Source: Sphingomonas sp. BK345
GTDB lineage: Bacteria; Pseudomonadota; Alphaproteobacteria; Sphingomonadales; Sphingomonadaceae
DNA length: 64,000 bases
Direction: 5' to 3'
Assembly (NCBI RefSeq): GCF_014193845.1
Contig: NZ_JACHZX010000001.1
Coordinates: 1-64,000 of the forward strand
In this document: piece after piece, positions 28,480 through 36,483 of the stretch
Numbering within the stretch: the first letter of the stretch is position 1
How the letters are laid out: each line of letters starts with the position of its first letter
Program-made: the position numbers and the translations under genes
Notes under the pieces: generated by a model
Database searches by the model: none
Told to the model about the DNA's origin: nothing
The model's input: only the letters and a program-made list of their open reading frames with translations

Positions 28480-31287
28480 ATGACGATGCGTATGCGGCAA
28501 TTGGTCCTACTCTCGACCGCGCTGACCGGCCTCGCTGGCACCGCGCAGGCGCAGCAGACCCCGCCCTCGACCACACCGCCGAGCGAGGCCGCCCCGGCGG
28601 TTGATCCGTCGAGCGACGCCACCGGCGAGGACGTCGTCGTCACCGGCTATGCGCGCAGCCTCCGGCAGGCGATCGAAGTCAAGCGCAGCGCCAACGCGGT
28701 GGTGGACGCGATCTCGGCCGAGGACATCGGCAAGTTTCCCGATCGCAACGTCGCCGAATCGCTCGCGCACATCCCCGGCGTGTCGATCGACCGCCGCTTC
28801 GGCGAGGGCGAGAAAGTCGCGATCCTCGGCACCGATCCGGCGCTCAACCGCATGCTGCTCGACGGCCACGCGCTCGCCTCGGCCGACTGGGGCGGCAACG
28901 ACAACGACCCGTCCAGCCGCACCTTCAACTATTCGCTGCTCGCACCCGAGCTGGTCGACCGGCTCGAGGTCTACAAGTCGCCCGAGGCGCGGCTCGAGGA
29001 CGGCAGCCTCGGCGGCACGGTGATCGTGCGCACGCGTCGGCCGTTGGAGCTGGAGGCCAATTCGCTGTTCGGCTCGGGCGGCTACACCTACAATGACCGT
29101 TCGGACAAGGGCAGCGTCCGCGGCTCGGGGCTGTACAGCTGGAAGAACAAAGACGAGACCTTCGGCTTCCTCGTCGCCGCCACCTATGACAAGCAGCAGC
29201 TGGTCCGCGCGGGCGTCGAGTTCTTCGGCTATGACAACAGCGTTCCCAACGCCGACGGCACGTACAGCAGCCCGTTCGTCAATCGCGACAGCGCCACAGG
29301 CGCGCTCAGCCTGAAGAACCCCAACGCGACGGTCAGCGGCGGCACCATCTCCGACCTGTACAAGGCCGCCTCGCCGTTCGGCATCAACTACGCCTATTTC
29401 CAGCAGCAGCGCGAGCGCACCAGCGTCTCGGGCACGGTGCAGTACCGCCCGGCGAGCAACCTGACGCTGACCCTGAACGGCCTGCACATCAACGGCAATT
29501 ACAACAATTATAGCCAGGCGATGTACACCATCCCGGGCGCGTGGAGCGGCGCGGACCTGCAATCGGCGACCGTCTCGAACGGTCTGGTGACCGAGGCCAG
29601 TTTCGGCGCGGCGACCAGCCAGCGCAACGCGCAGGTCGACACGCTGGTGCGAGCGACCAAGCTGAAGACCGACAACCTCAATTTCTTCGCCGACTGGGAA
29701 GGCGACGACGGCGCGAAGGTGACGTTCCTCGGCGGGTGGAGCAAGGCGACCGGCGGGCGCAACCCGGAATATCTGTTCAACGTGCAGACCAAGCTGCCGT
29801 TCAGCTACGCAATCAGCCCCACCACCGCCGAGGTGAACTATACCGGCGACCTGACCAACCCGGCCAATTACTTCACCAACCCGCAGAACAATCCGGTCAC
29901 GATCGAGGGCGTGCCCTACAACGTCAACGGCACGCAGCTGAACGCAGCGCAGATCGGCGGCCTCGACTATAGCGTCACGACCGATCGCGACATCTTCGGC
30001 GGCTTCGACGCGACCGTCCCGCTCGGCGACGGCTTCTTCAAGCAGGTGCTGATCGGCGCGCGGATCACCGACCACGTCAACAAGATCGACGCACGCGGCA
30101 TCAACACCTATCTGACGACCTCGAAGCTAGGCTCCGAGCTGGGCGTCACCACGCTGACCACGCCGGACGGCATCTTCGACGGCTCTGGCGGCTCGGGCTC
30201 CGCGACCCAATATCTCAACCTGCCGCGCGAGGCGGTGATCGACATCCTGGCGAACAGCATCAACACGCCGCTGTTCACCAAGGTCGGCGGTTCGACCCGC
30301 GTCGAGGAGCGCACCGCCGCCAGCTACGTCCAGGTCAATTTCGACCAGGGCGGCCTGCGCGGCAACCTCGGCGGGCGGCTCGTCTACACGCGCGACGTGT
30401 CTTACTATGCGCTGTCGCTGCCGACCCTGGACAACCCCAACCCGATCCCGGTGCCGACCAGCACCTCGACCGACTATCTGAAGTTCCTTCCCGCGCTCAA
30501 CGTCGCCTATGAGATCAATCCGCAGGTCATCGTGCGCGGCGCGGTGGCCAAGGTGATCTCGCGTCCGCGCTATCAGGACCTCGCGGCATCGATCACGCAG
30601 AACGACGTCACCTTCGACGCGGGCGGCGGCAACCCGAACCTGAAGCCCTATGAGTCGACCAACTATGAGGTGACCGCGGAATTCTACCCGCGCGCGGGCG
30701 CGCTGCTGTCGCTGGAGCTGTATCGCCGCGAGATCGGCAACTACATCCTGTCGACGACGCTCAACAACCAGAGCTTCTACAACTCGCTCGAGGGCCGGGT
30801 GATCAACACTTATCGCCTCTCCAGCCCGATCAACGCGGGCAAGGCGAAGGTGAACGGCGTGCTGGTCAACGGCCAGGCGGAGATCTGGAATGGCTTCGGC
30901 ATCCAGGCGAACTATGCCTATCAGGACAGCTCGACCTCGGTGATCCCGGGCGTGGACGGCGAGCTGAACCTGCCCTATCTTTCGAAGCACACGGTCAACG
31001 TCATCCCTTATTTCGAGAAGGGACCCTTCCAGGCGCGCGTCAGCTACAATTACCGCTCGTCCTACTTCCGCGCGATCGGCCGCCTGAACTCGTTCGAGAT
31101 GGTGGCGCCCTACAACCAGCTCGACGCCTCGGCCTCGCTCGCGCTGACGCCGAACATCTCGCTGACCGTCAACGCGCAGAACCTGCTCGACGAGACTTAC
31201 CTGCAATATAGCGGCACGCGCGACCGCCCGTCGGCCTTCTACAAGAACGGCCGTACCTTCGTGGGAAGTGTCACCTTCCGGATGTAA
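28480..31287 (+). CDS. TonB-dependent receptor (Xanthomonas/Caulobacter oligosaccharide type)
   Basis: A 935-residue outer-membrane transporter. The signal peptide (1-25, ending AQAQQ) is followed by a TonB-box-like EDVVVTGYA (50-58). The plug domain (about 62-170) contains EDIGKFPDRNVAESLAHIPG and LNRMLLDGHALASADW. The barrel ends in GSVTFRM with the expected terminal aromatic plus hydrophobic pattern. The plug features match the TIGR01782 group, frequent in Caulobacter, Xanthomonas and sphingomonads for glycan uptake. I chose ATG 28480 over upstream in-frame ATGs because AGGGGAGAA precedes it and the signal peptide then starts correctly; the upstream ATGs overlap the operator-like repeats. 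It is the first gene of the plus-strand N-glycan operon. Confidence 0.93.
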   Translation: MTMRMRQLVLLSTALTGLAGTAQAQQTPPSTTPPSEAAPAVDPSSDATGEDVVVTGYARSLRQAIEVKRSANAVVDAISAEDIGKFPDRNVAESLAHIPGVSIDRRFGEGEKVAILGTDPALNRMLLDGHALASADWGGNDNDPSSRTFNYSLLAPELVDRLEVYKSPEARLEDGSLGGTVIVRTRRPLELEANSLFGSGGYTYNDRSDKGSVRGSGLYSWKNKDETFGFLVAATYDKQQLVRAGVEFFGYDNSVPNADGTYSSPFVNRDSATGALSLKNPNATVSGGTISDLYKAASPFGINYAYFQQQRERTSVSGTVQYRPASNLTLTLNGLHINGNYNNYSQAMYTIPGAWSGADLQSATVSNGLVTEASFGAATSQRNAQVDTLVRATKLKTDNLNFFADWEGDDGAKVTFLGGWSKATGGRNPEYLFNVQTKLPFSYAISPTTAEVNYTGDLTNPANYFTNPQNNPVTIEGVPYNVNGTQLNAAQIGGLDYSVTTDRDIFGGFDATVPLGDGFFKQVLIGARITDHVNKIDARGINTYLTTSKLGSELGVTTLTTPDGIFDGSGGSGSATQYLNLPREAVIDILANSINTPLFTKVGGSTRVEERTAASYVQVNFDQGGLRGNLGGRLVYTRDVSYYALSLPTLDNPNPIPVPTSTSTDYLKFLPALNVAYEINPQVIVRGAVAKVISRPRYQDLAASITQNDVTFDAGGGNPNLKPYESTNYEVTAEFYPRAGALLSLELYRREIGNYILSTTLNNQSFYNSLEGRVINTYRLSSPINAGKAKVNGVLVNGQAEIWNGFGIQANYAYQDSSTSVIPGVDGELNLPYLSKHTVNVIPYFEKGPFQARVSYNYRSSYFRAIGRLNSFEMVAPYNQLDASASLALTPNISLTVNAQNLLDETYLQYSGTRDRPSAFYKNGRTFVGSVTFRM

Positions 31288-31304
31288 AGTGGGCTGCCAT
31301 ACCT

Positions 31305-31396
31305 GTCGCCCTGGTGAAAGCCGGGGCCCAGTTGGGGAAGCCGGGGTGGGAGCCACCAACGTCGCTCAACTGGACCCCGGCGTTCGCCGGGGTGAC
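31305..31396. repeat. Paired intergenic palindromic repeat, GCCGGGG family (copy 2)
   Basis: The left part GAAAGCCGGGGCCCAGTTGG and the right part CTGGACCCCGGCGTTCGCCG are inverse copies around about 45 bases. It lies between the TonB-receptor stop and the GH20 gene. The same family occurs before the methyltransferase stop (4258) and inside the GH92 upstream frame (40602). Confidence 0.75.
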
Positions 31397-31530
31397 AGTA
31401 AGCGAGGGCGGCTCCGCTCTTCATACGGCTTCGCCTCTCCCCACGAAGTCATGCATCCCCCAAGCCACAGCCCTTTCTTTTTATGGCCGAGGCATGGACG
31501 CCTGGCGGCGCATCGGTCATGATACCTCTT

Positions 31531-31550
31531 AATACCAAAACGTAACCAAG
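31531..31550 (+). promoter_or_regulatory. Operator-like half-sites directly before the GH20 gene
   Basis: ATACCAAAACGTAACCAAG (31532-31550) contains a tandem near-repeat, TACCAA and TAACCAA. It shares ACGTAACCAA with the region upstream of the TonB receptor (28322-28331). It lies 9 bases before the GH20 start, so a bound regulator would block initiation. Assignment to the GntR protein is inference. Confidence 0.4.
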
Positions 31551-31558
31551 GGGTGGGC

Positions 31559-33889
31559 ATGATCCGCAGCACGCTGGGGGCCTCGATCGGGGCGGCATTG
31601 GTGATCGCGACACCGGCGACGGCGCAGCGCGGCGGTGACGTACCCAAGCTGCTTCCCATGCCGCAGTCGCTCACGCGCGGAACCGGCACGCTGACCGTCG
31701 CCGCCGGCACTGGCGTGGCCACGGAAACGCCGCTGGCCGAGACCGCGGCCAGGCTGCTGATCGATCATGTCCGCACCGCGCGCGGCATCGCACTCGCGCC
31801 CGTCGAGGCCACGAGCGCGCGGATCCGCTTCGTCGCCGATCCCTCGATCAAGGGCGATGAGGCCTATCGCCTCACCGTCGCGCGCGACGGCGTCCGCGTC
31901 GCCGCCTCGGCCGCGCCGGGCTTCGTCCACGGTGCGATGACATTGGTGCAATTGCTCAGCCCTGACGCGCGTTTCGGCCAGCCCGTCCGCGTGCCCGCGG
32001 TGACGATCGAGGATTCACCGCGCTTCGCCTGGCGCGGGCTCATGCTGGACACCGCCCGGCACTTCCTCCCGCTGCCCGAGATCGAGCGGATCGTCGACCA
32101 GATGGCCGCGGTGAAGCTCAACACGCTCCACCTCCATCTCAGCGACGACCAGGGCTGGCGCTTCGAGGTGAAGCGCTATCCGAAGCTCACCGAGGTCGGC
32201 GCGTGGCGCACCCCGCCCTCCACCGGTGGCGCGGCGCCGATGCAGCGCTACGGCGGCTTCTACACGCAGGACGAGCTGCGCGGCCTGGTACGCTACGCCG
32301 CCGACCGCGGCATCACGATCGTCCCCGAGATCGACCTTCCCGGCCACGCCCAGGCGCTGGTCGCGGCCTATCCCGAGTTCGGCGTGCTCGGCGACCGCCC
32401 CGAGACAGGCAACGGCTGGGGCATCTTCCCCTATCTGCTCAATCCCGGGCCCGAGGGCGTCGCCTTCGTCAAGCAGGTGCTCGACGAGCTGATCGACGTG
32501 TTCCCCGGCACCTACGTCCACCTCGGCGGCGACGAGGCGGTGAAGGACCAGTGGGAGCGCAGCCCCGCCGTCCAGGCGCAGATCAAGGCGCTCCACCGCA
32601 AGGACGAGAACGCGCTGCAGAGCTGGCTGATCGACGAGCTCGGCACCTATCTGTCGAGCAAGGGTCGGCGGCTGATCGGCTGGGACGAGATCCTGGAGGG
32701 CGGCCTGCCCCCGTCGGCCTCGGTGATGTCGTGGCGCGGCGAGAAGGGCGCCATCGACGCCGCGAACCAGAACCACGACGTCGTGCTCTCGCCCGCGCCG
32801 ACGATGTACATCAACTATCTCCAGAGCCACCGCGCCGACGAGCCGCCCGGCCCGATCCAGGTGCAGACGCTCGCCGACACCTACGCCTATGACCCGATGC
32901 CCAAGGGGCTCGACCCGGCCAAAGCGGGCCACGTGCTCGGCGCGCAGATGAACCTGTGGAGCGAGTATCTCGTCACGCCCTATCAGTATCAGCACTCGAT
33001 CTTCCCGCGCCTCGCCGCGCTGGCGGAGAACAGCTGGATCGAGCGGCCGCGCGACTTCGCCGGCTTCCTGACGCGGCTCCAGCCGCAGGTGGCGCGCTGG
33101 AAGCGCGGCGGGGTCGAGGTGGCAGACTCCAGCGCCGCCGTCGGCTTCCGGCTCGCGGGCACGCGTGGCGAGGCACTGCGCGGCAAGCGGGTGAATCTCA
33201 CGCTCGCGCAGGACGCGCCGCAGGGGACGATCCGCTACACGCTCGATGGCGCGGCGCCGACGCCCAGGTCGCGCCGCTACGCCGCGCCGCTGTCGCTCGT
33301 GCTCGGGCAGACGGTGCGCGCCGCGCCGTTCGACGCTGCCGGCACCGCGCTCGCCGCGCCGCGCGCGTTCGACACCGGGCGCGCGGCGCTGCTCACGCGC
33401 GTGTCGGGCGAGATGGCGGCCTGTCCGGGCGAGACGCGCGGGCTGCGCGTGCCGCTCACCACCGACGCCACCGCCAACACGCCGACCTACGACATCAACA
33501 TTTTCAACCTGTGCAGCGTCTATCCCGCCGCCCCGCTCGACGTCGCGGGCGGCTTCACCGTCGAGGTCGCGCGGCTGGCGCGCAACCACGGGCTCGCGCA
33601 CGACTTCGACAAGGTGCGCCGCCACTTCAACGTCACCCCACACGGCGAGCTGCTGGTGATGCTGGGCTGCCCCGCGATGAAGGACGGCAAGCCCGTCCCA
33701 GACGCGCCCCGCCCCGCCGTCGTCGCGAGCTTCCCGCTGCCCGATCCCGCGAGCACGCCGCAGCGGCAGCGCTTCACCGGCACGCTGCCGGCGATGGACG
33801 GCGACCGCGACCTCTGCTTCCAGTTCACCTCCCCGCTCACCGAGCCGCTGTACGCGGTCGAGCGGGTCAGCCTCACGGACCGTCGTTGA
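31559..33889 (+). CDS. GH20 beta-N-acetylhexosaminidase
   Basis: Removes terminal GlcNAc or GalNAc by substrate-assisted catalysis. It is 776 residues with a Sec signal peptide (1-23). The N-terminal GH20b domain covers about 28-150. The catalytic barrel (from about 152) carries HLGGDEA, with D325 stabilising the acetamido group and E326 as acid/base, and LHLHLSDDQGW. A beta-sandwich CHB_HEX_C-type domain (about 555-610, TIRYTLDG) and a C-terminal domain of about 150 residues follow. ATG 31559 is preferred over a GTG six bases earlier. The stop overlaps the start of the mannosidase (TGATG). In this locus it would trim antennary GlcNAc or the chitobiose core. Confidence 0.95.
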   Translation: MIRSTLGASIGAALVIATPATAQRGGDVPKLLPMPQSLTRGTGTLTVAAGTGVATETPLAETAARLLIDHVRTARGIALAPVEATSARIRFVADPSIKGDEAYRLTVARDGVRVAASAAPGFVHGAMTLVQLLSPDARFGQPVRVPAVTIEDSPRFAWRGLMLDTARHFLPLPEIERIVDQMAAVKLNTLHLHLSDDQGWRFEVKRYPKLTEVGAWRTPPSTGGAAPMQRYGGFYTQDELRGLVRYAADRGITIVPEIDLPGHAQALVAAYPEFGVLGDRPETGNGWGIFPYLLNPGPEGVAFVKQVLDELIDVFPGTYVHLGGDEAVKDQWERSPAVQAQIKALHRKDENALQSWLIDELGTYLSSKGRRLIGWDEILEGGLPPSASVMSWRGEKGAIDAANQNHDVVLSPAPTMYINYLQSHRADEPPGPIQVQTLADTYAYDPMPKGLDPAKAGHVLGAQMNLWSEYLVTPYQYQHSIFPRLAALAENSWIERPRDFAGFLTRLQPQVARWKRGGVEVADSSAAVGFRLAGTRGEALRGKRVNLTLAQDAPQGTIRYTLDGAAPTPRSRRYAAPLSLVLGQTVRAAPFDAAGTALAAPRAFDTGRAALLTRVSGEMAACPGETRGLRVPLTTDATANTPTYDINIFNLCSVYPAAPLDVAGGFTVEVARLARNHGLAHDFDKVRRHFNVTPHGELLVMLGCPAMKDGKPVPDAPRPAVVASFPLPDPASTPQRQRFTGTLPAMDGDRDLCFQFTSPLTEPLYAVERVSLTDRR

Positions 33890-36483
33890 TGCGTCGTACC
33901 GCCCTGCTCTGCCTGCCGCTCCTGTTCGTCGCCGGCGCCGCGGCCGCCGCCCCCAAGGCCGTTACCCCGCTCGACACCGGCTGGCGCGTGCGGATCGACC
34001 CCGCCGACGCCGCCGCGGCCAGGGCGCATCCCCGCGCCGCCCAGTGGTTCGCCGCGACGGTGCCGGGCAGCGTCCAGCAGGACCTGATCGCGACGCGGCA
34101 GGTGCCCGACCCGTTCCTGCGCACCAACGAGGCGGCGATCCAATGGGCCGGGCTGACCGCCTGGCAGTATCAGCGCGTGCTCCACGTCACGCCCGCGATG
34201 CTCCAGCGCGACCATCTCGACCTCGTGTTCGACGGGCTCGACACGTTCGCGACCGTCTCGATCAACGGTCAGGTCGCGCTCACCGCGGACAACGCGCACC
34301 GCCGCTGGCGGGTCGACGCCAAGAAATGGCTGAGGGTCGGGCGCAACGAGGTCACGATCGCCTTCGCCTCGCCGATCAGAAAGCTCCAGCCGATGGTGCT
34401 GGCGGAGGCGAACCCGCTGCCGGGCGAGTATGACTCCTCGTTCGGCGACGAGCCCAAGGGCAAGCAGACCTCGCCCTACATCCGCAAGCCCAAGTACCAT
34501 TACAGCTGGGACTGGGGTCCGCGCATCGTCAACGTCGGCGTGTGGCAGGACGTGCGGCTCGAGGCGTGGGACGAGGCGCGGCTCGACCGGATGGTGGTCG
34601 AGCAGGTCGCGCTCAACGACCAGGAGGCGCGGCTCGCCGCCAAGTTCGAGGTGATCGCCGATCGCGCGCGCACCGCGACGCTGCGCGCGCAGGTGGCGGG
34701 GCCGGACGGTAAGACCATCACTGCCGAGCAGAACGTCTCGCTTGCCCCCGGGCTCAACCGCGTCACCGTGCCGCTCGCGATTGCCTCGCCGCAGCGCTGG
34801 CAACCTGTCGGCTATGGGGCTCAGCCCTTGTACCGCGTCAGCGGCGCGTTGGTCGAGGACGGCGCGACGAGCGACGGCGCCGAGCGCCGTATCGGCCTGC
34901 GCACCGTCGAGCTGATCCGCGGTGACGGCGCCTTCGGCTTCCGCGTCAACGGTATCCCGATCTTCGCCAAGGGCGCGAACGTGATCCCGTTCGACAGCTT
35001 TCCGTCGCGCGTCACCGCTGAGACGATGCGCGGGCTGCTGCGCGACGTCAAGGCGGTCAACATGAACATGCTGCGGATCTGGGGCGGTGGCCACTATCTG
35101 CCCGACTCCTTCTTCGACGCCGCCGACGAGATGGGGCTGATGATCTGGTCGGACTTCATGTTCGGCGGCTCGGTCACTCCACCCGACGCGGCGTTCCGCG
35201 AGAACGTCCGCGTCGAGGCCGAGGAACAGGTCGCGCGCCTCTCGGGCCACCCCTCGATCGTGCTGTGGGCGGGCGGCAACGAGGTGCTGTCGGGCTGGGA
35301 GAATTGGTCCGATCGCAAGGCGTTCAAGAAGCGGGTCGGCGCCGACGAGCAGGAGCGGATCGGCACCGGCATGGCGGTGCTGTTCGACCGCGTGCTGCGC
35401 GACGCGGTGCGCGACTATGACCCGGCGGTCCCGTACTGGCCGGGCTCACCCTCGACCGGTTACGAGGGCCCGGTCGACACTGATGCCGCCGGCGACCGCC
35501 ACTTCTGGGACGTGTGGTCGGGCTCCAAGCCGGTCGAGAACTATCTCGACAGCTGCCCGCGCTTCATGAGCGAGTACGGCTTCCAGGGCGCACCCGACCT
35601 CGCCACGATCAAGGACTTCGCGGGCACGCTCAAACTCACCCCCGATGCGCCGGTGATGCGCGCGCACCAGAAGTTCCTCGCCGGCGAAGGCAACGAGCGG
35701 CTGATGTTCTACCTGCGCGAGCGCCTCGGCGAGCCGCGCGACTTCGCCGACTTCGTTTATCTCACGCAGGTCAACCAGATGCAGGCGATCGAGCTGGCCG
35801 CGCTGCATCACCGCGCCTGCCGCCCGACCAACATGGGCTCGCTCTACTGGCAGCTCAACGACGTCTGGCCCGCGATCTCCTGGGCGAGCATCGATCATTC
35901 GGGGCGGTGGAAGCTGCTCCATTATGCCGCGCGTCGCTTCTTCGCGCCGCAGGCGATCGTCGCCGAGCATCGCGACGGAAAGCTGCGCATCGCCGTCGTG
36001 TCCGACGCGACCCAGCCGATCGCGGCGCGCTGGCGTGTGCGCGCCTTCGCCACCGACGGCGGCGCGTTGGGCGAGCGCGGCGGCGACCTCACGCTCGCGC
36101 CGCTCGCCGCCGCGGAGGTGGCCTCGATCGCCGACGCCGAGCTGTTCGCCGCCGCGCCCGCCGAGGCGAGCTATGCGGTGGCCGAGCTCATCATCGGCGA
36201 CGCAGTGGTGAGCCGCCGCGTGATCGAGCGCGTGCTACCCAAGGCGATGCGCTGGCCCGATCCCGGTCTCAGCGCGCGCTGGGACGGGCGCAGCGTCACC
36301 GTCACCGCGCAGAAGCTGGCGAAGGCGGTGATGCTCGACTTCGGCGCCACCGCGGCGCAACCGTCCGACGACGGCTTCGACCTCTTGCCCGGCGAGAGCC
36401 GCACCGTCACGATCGAGTCCGCAGCATCGCCGACCGCGTTGAAGCGCGCGCTGGTGCTGCGCTCGCTGGGAGGAAAGCATTGA
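33889..36483 (+). CDS. GH2 beta-mannosidase
   Basis: Cleaves beta-linked mannose, such as the Man-beta-1,4-GlcNAc core of N-glycans. It is 864 residues with a Sec signal peptide (1-21). The N-terminal sandwich domain has SWDWGPRIVNVGVWQDVRL (206-224). The catalytic barrel has LRIWGGGHYLPDSFFDAADE, with the acid/base in WAGGNEV (E465) and the nucleophile in RFMSEYGFQ (E562). The later GSLYWQLNDVWPAISWAS block is characteristic of beta-mannosidases rather than beta-galactosidases. The gene starts within the GH20 stop and ends overlapping the TTG start of the GH3 gene, so three hydrolases are translationally chained. Confidence 0.94.
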   Translation: MRRTALLCLPLLFVAGAAAAAPKAVTPLDTGWRVRIDPADAAAARAHPRAAQWFAATVPGSVQQDLIATRQVPDPFLRTNEAAIQWAGLTAWQYQRVLHVTPAMLQRDHLDLVFDGLDTFATVSINGQVALTADNAHRRWRVDAKKWLRVGRNEVTIAFASPIRKLQPMVLAEANPLPGEYDSSFGDEPKGKQTSPYIRKPKYHYSWDWGPRIVNVGVWQDVRLEAWDEARLDRMVVEQVALNDQEARLAAKFEVIADRARTATLRAQVAGPDGKTITAEQNVSLAPGLNRVTVPLAIASPQRWQPVGYGAQPLYRVSGALVEDGATSDGAERRIGLRTVELIRGDGAFGFRVNGIPIFAKGANVIPFDSFPSRVTAETMRGLLRDVKAVNMNMLRIWGGGHYLPDSFFDAADEMGLMIWSDFMFGGSVTPPDAAFRENVRVEAEEQVARLSGHPSIVLWAGGNEVLSGWENWSDRKAFKKRVGADEQERIGTGMAVLFDRVLRDAVRDYDPAVPYWPGSPSTGYEGPVDTDAAGDRHFWDVWSGSKPVENYLDSCPRFMSEYGFQGAPDLATIKDFAGTLKLTPDAPVMRAHQKFLAGEGNERLMFYLRERLGEPRDFADFVYLTQVNQMQAIELAALHHRACRPTNMGSLYWQLNDVWPAISWASIDHSGRWKLLHYAARRFFAPQAIVAEHRDGKLRIAVVSDATQPIAARWRVRAFATDGGALGERGGDLTLAPLAAAEVASIADAELFAAAPAEASYAVAELIIGDAVVSRRVIERVLPKAMRWPDPGLSARWDGRSVTVTAQKLAKAVMLDFGATAAQPSDDGFDLLPGESRTVTIESAASPTALKRALVLRSLGGKH

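Noticed and set aside
32956..33888. In-frame upstream extension of the GH2 beta-mannosidase
   Set aside because: It overlaps GH20 in another frame and is Arg-rich noise; the signal peptide at 33889 marks the real start.
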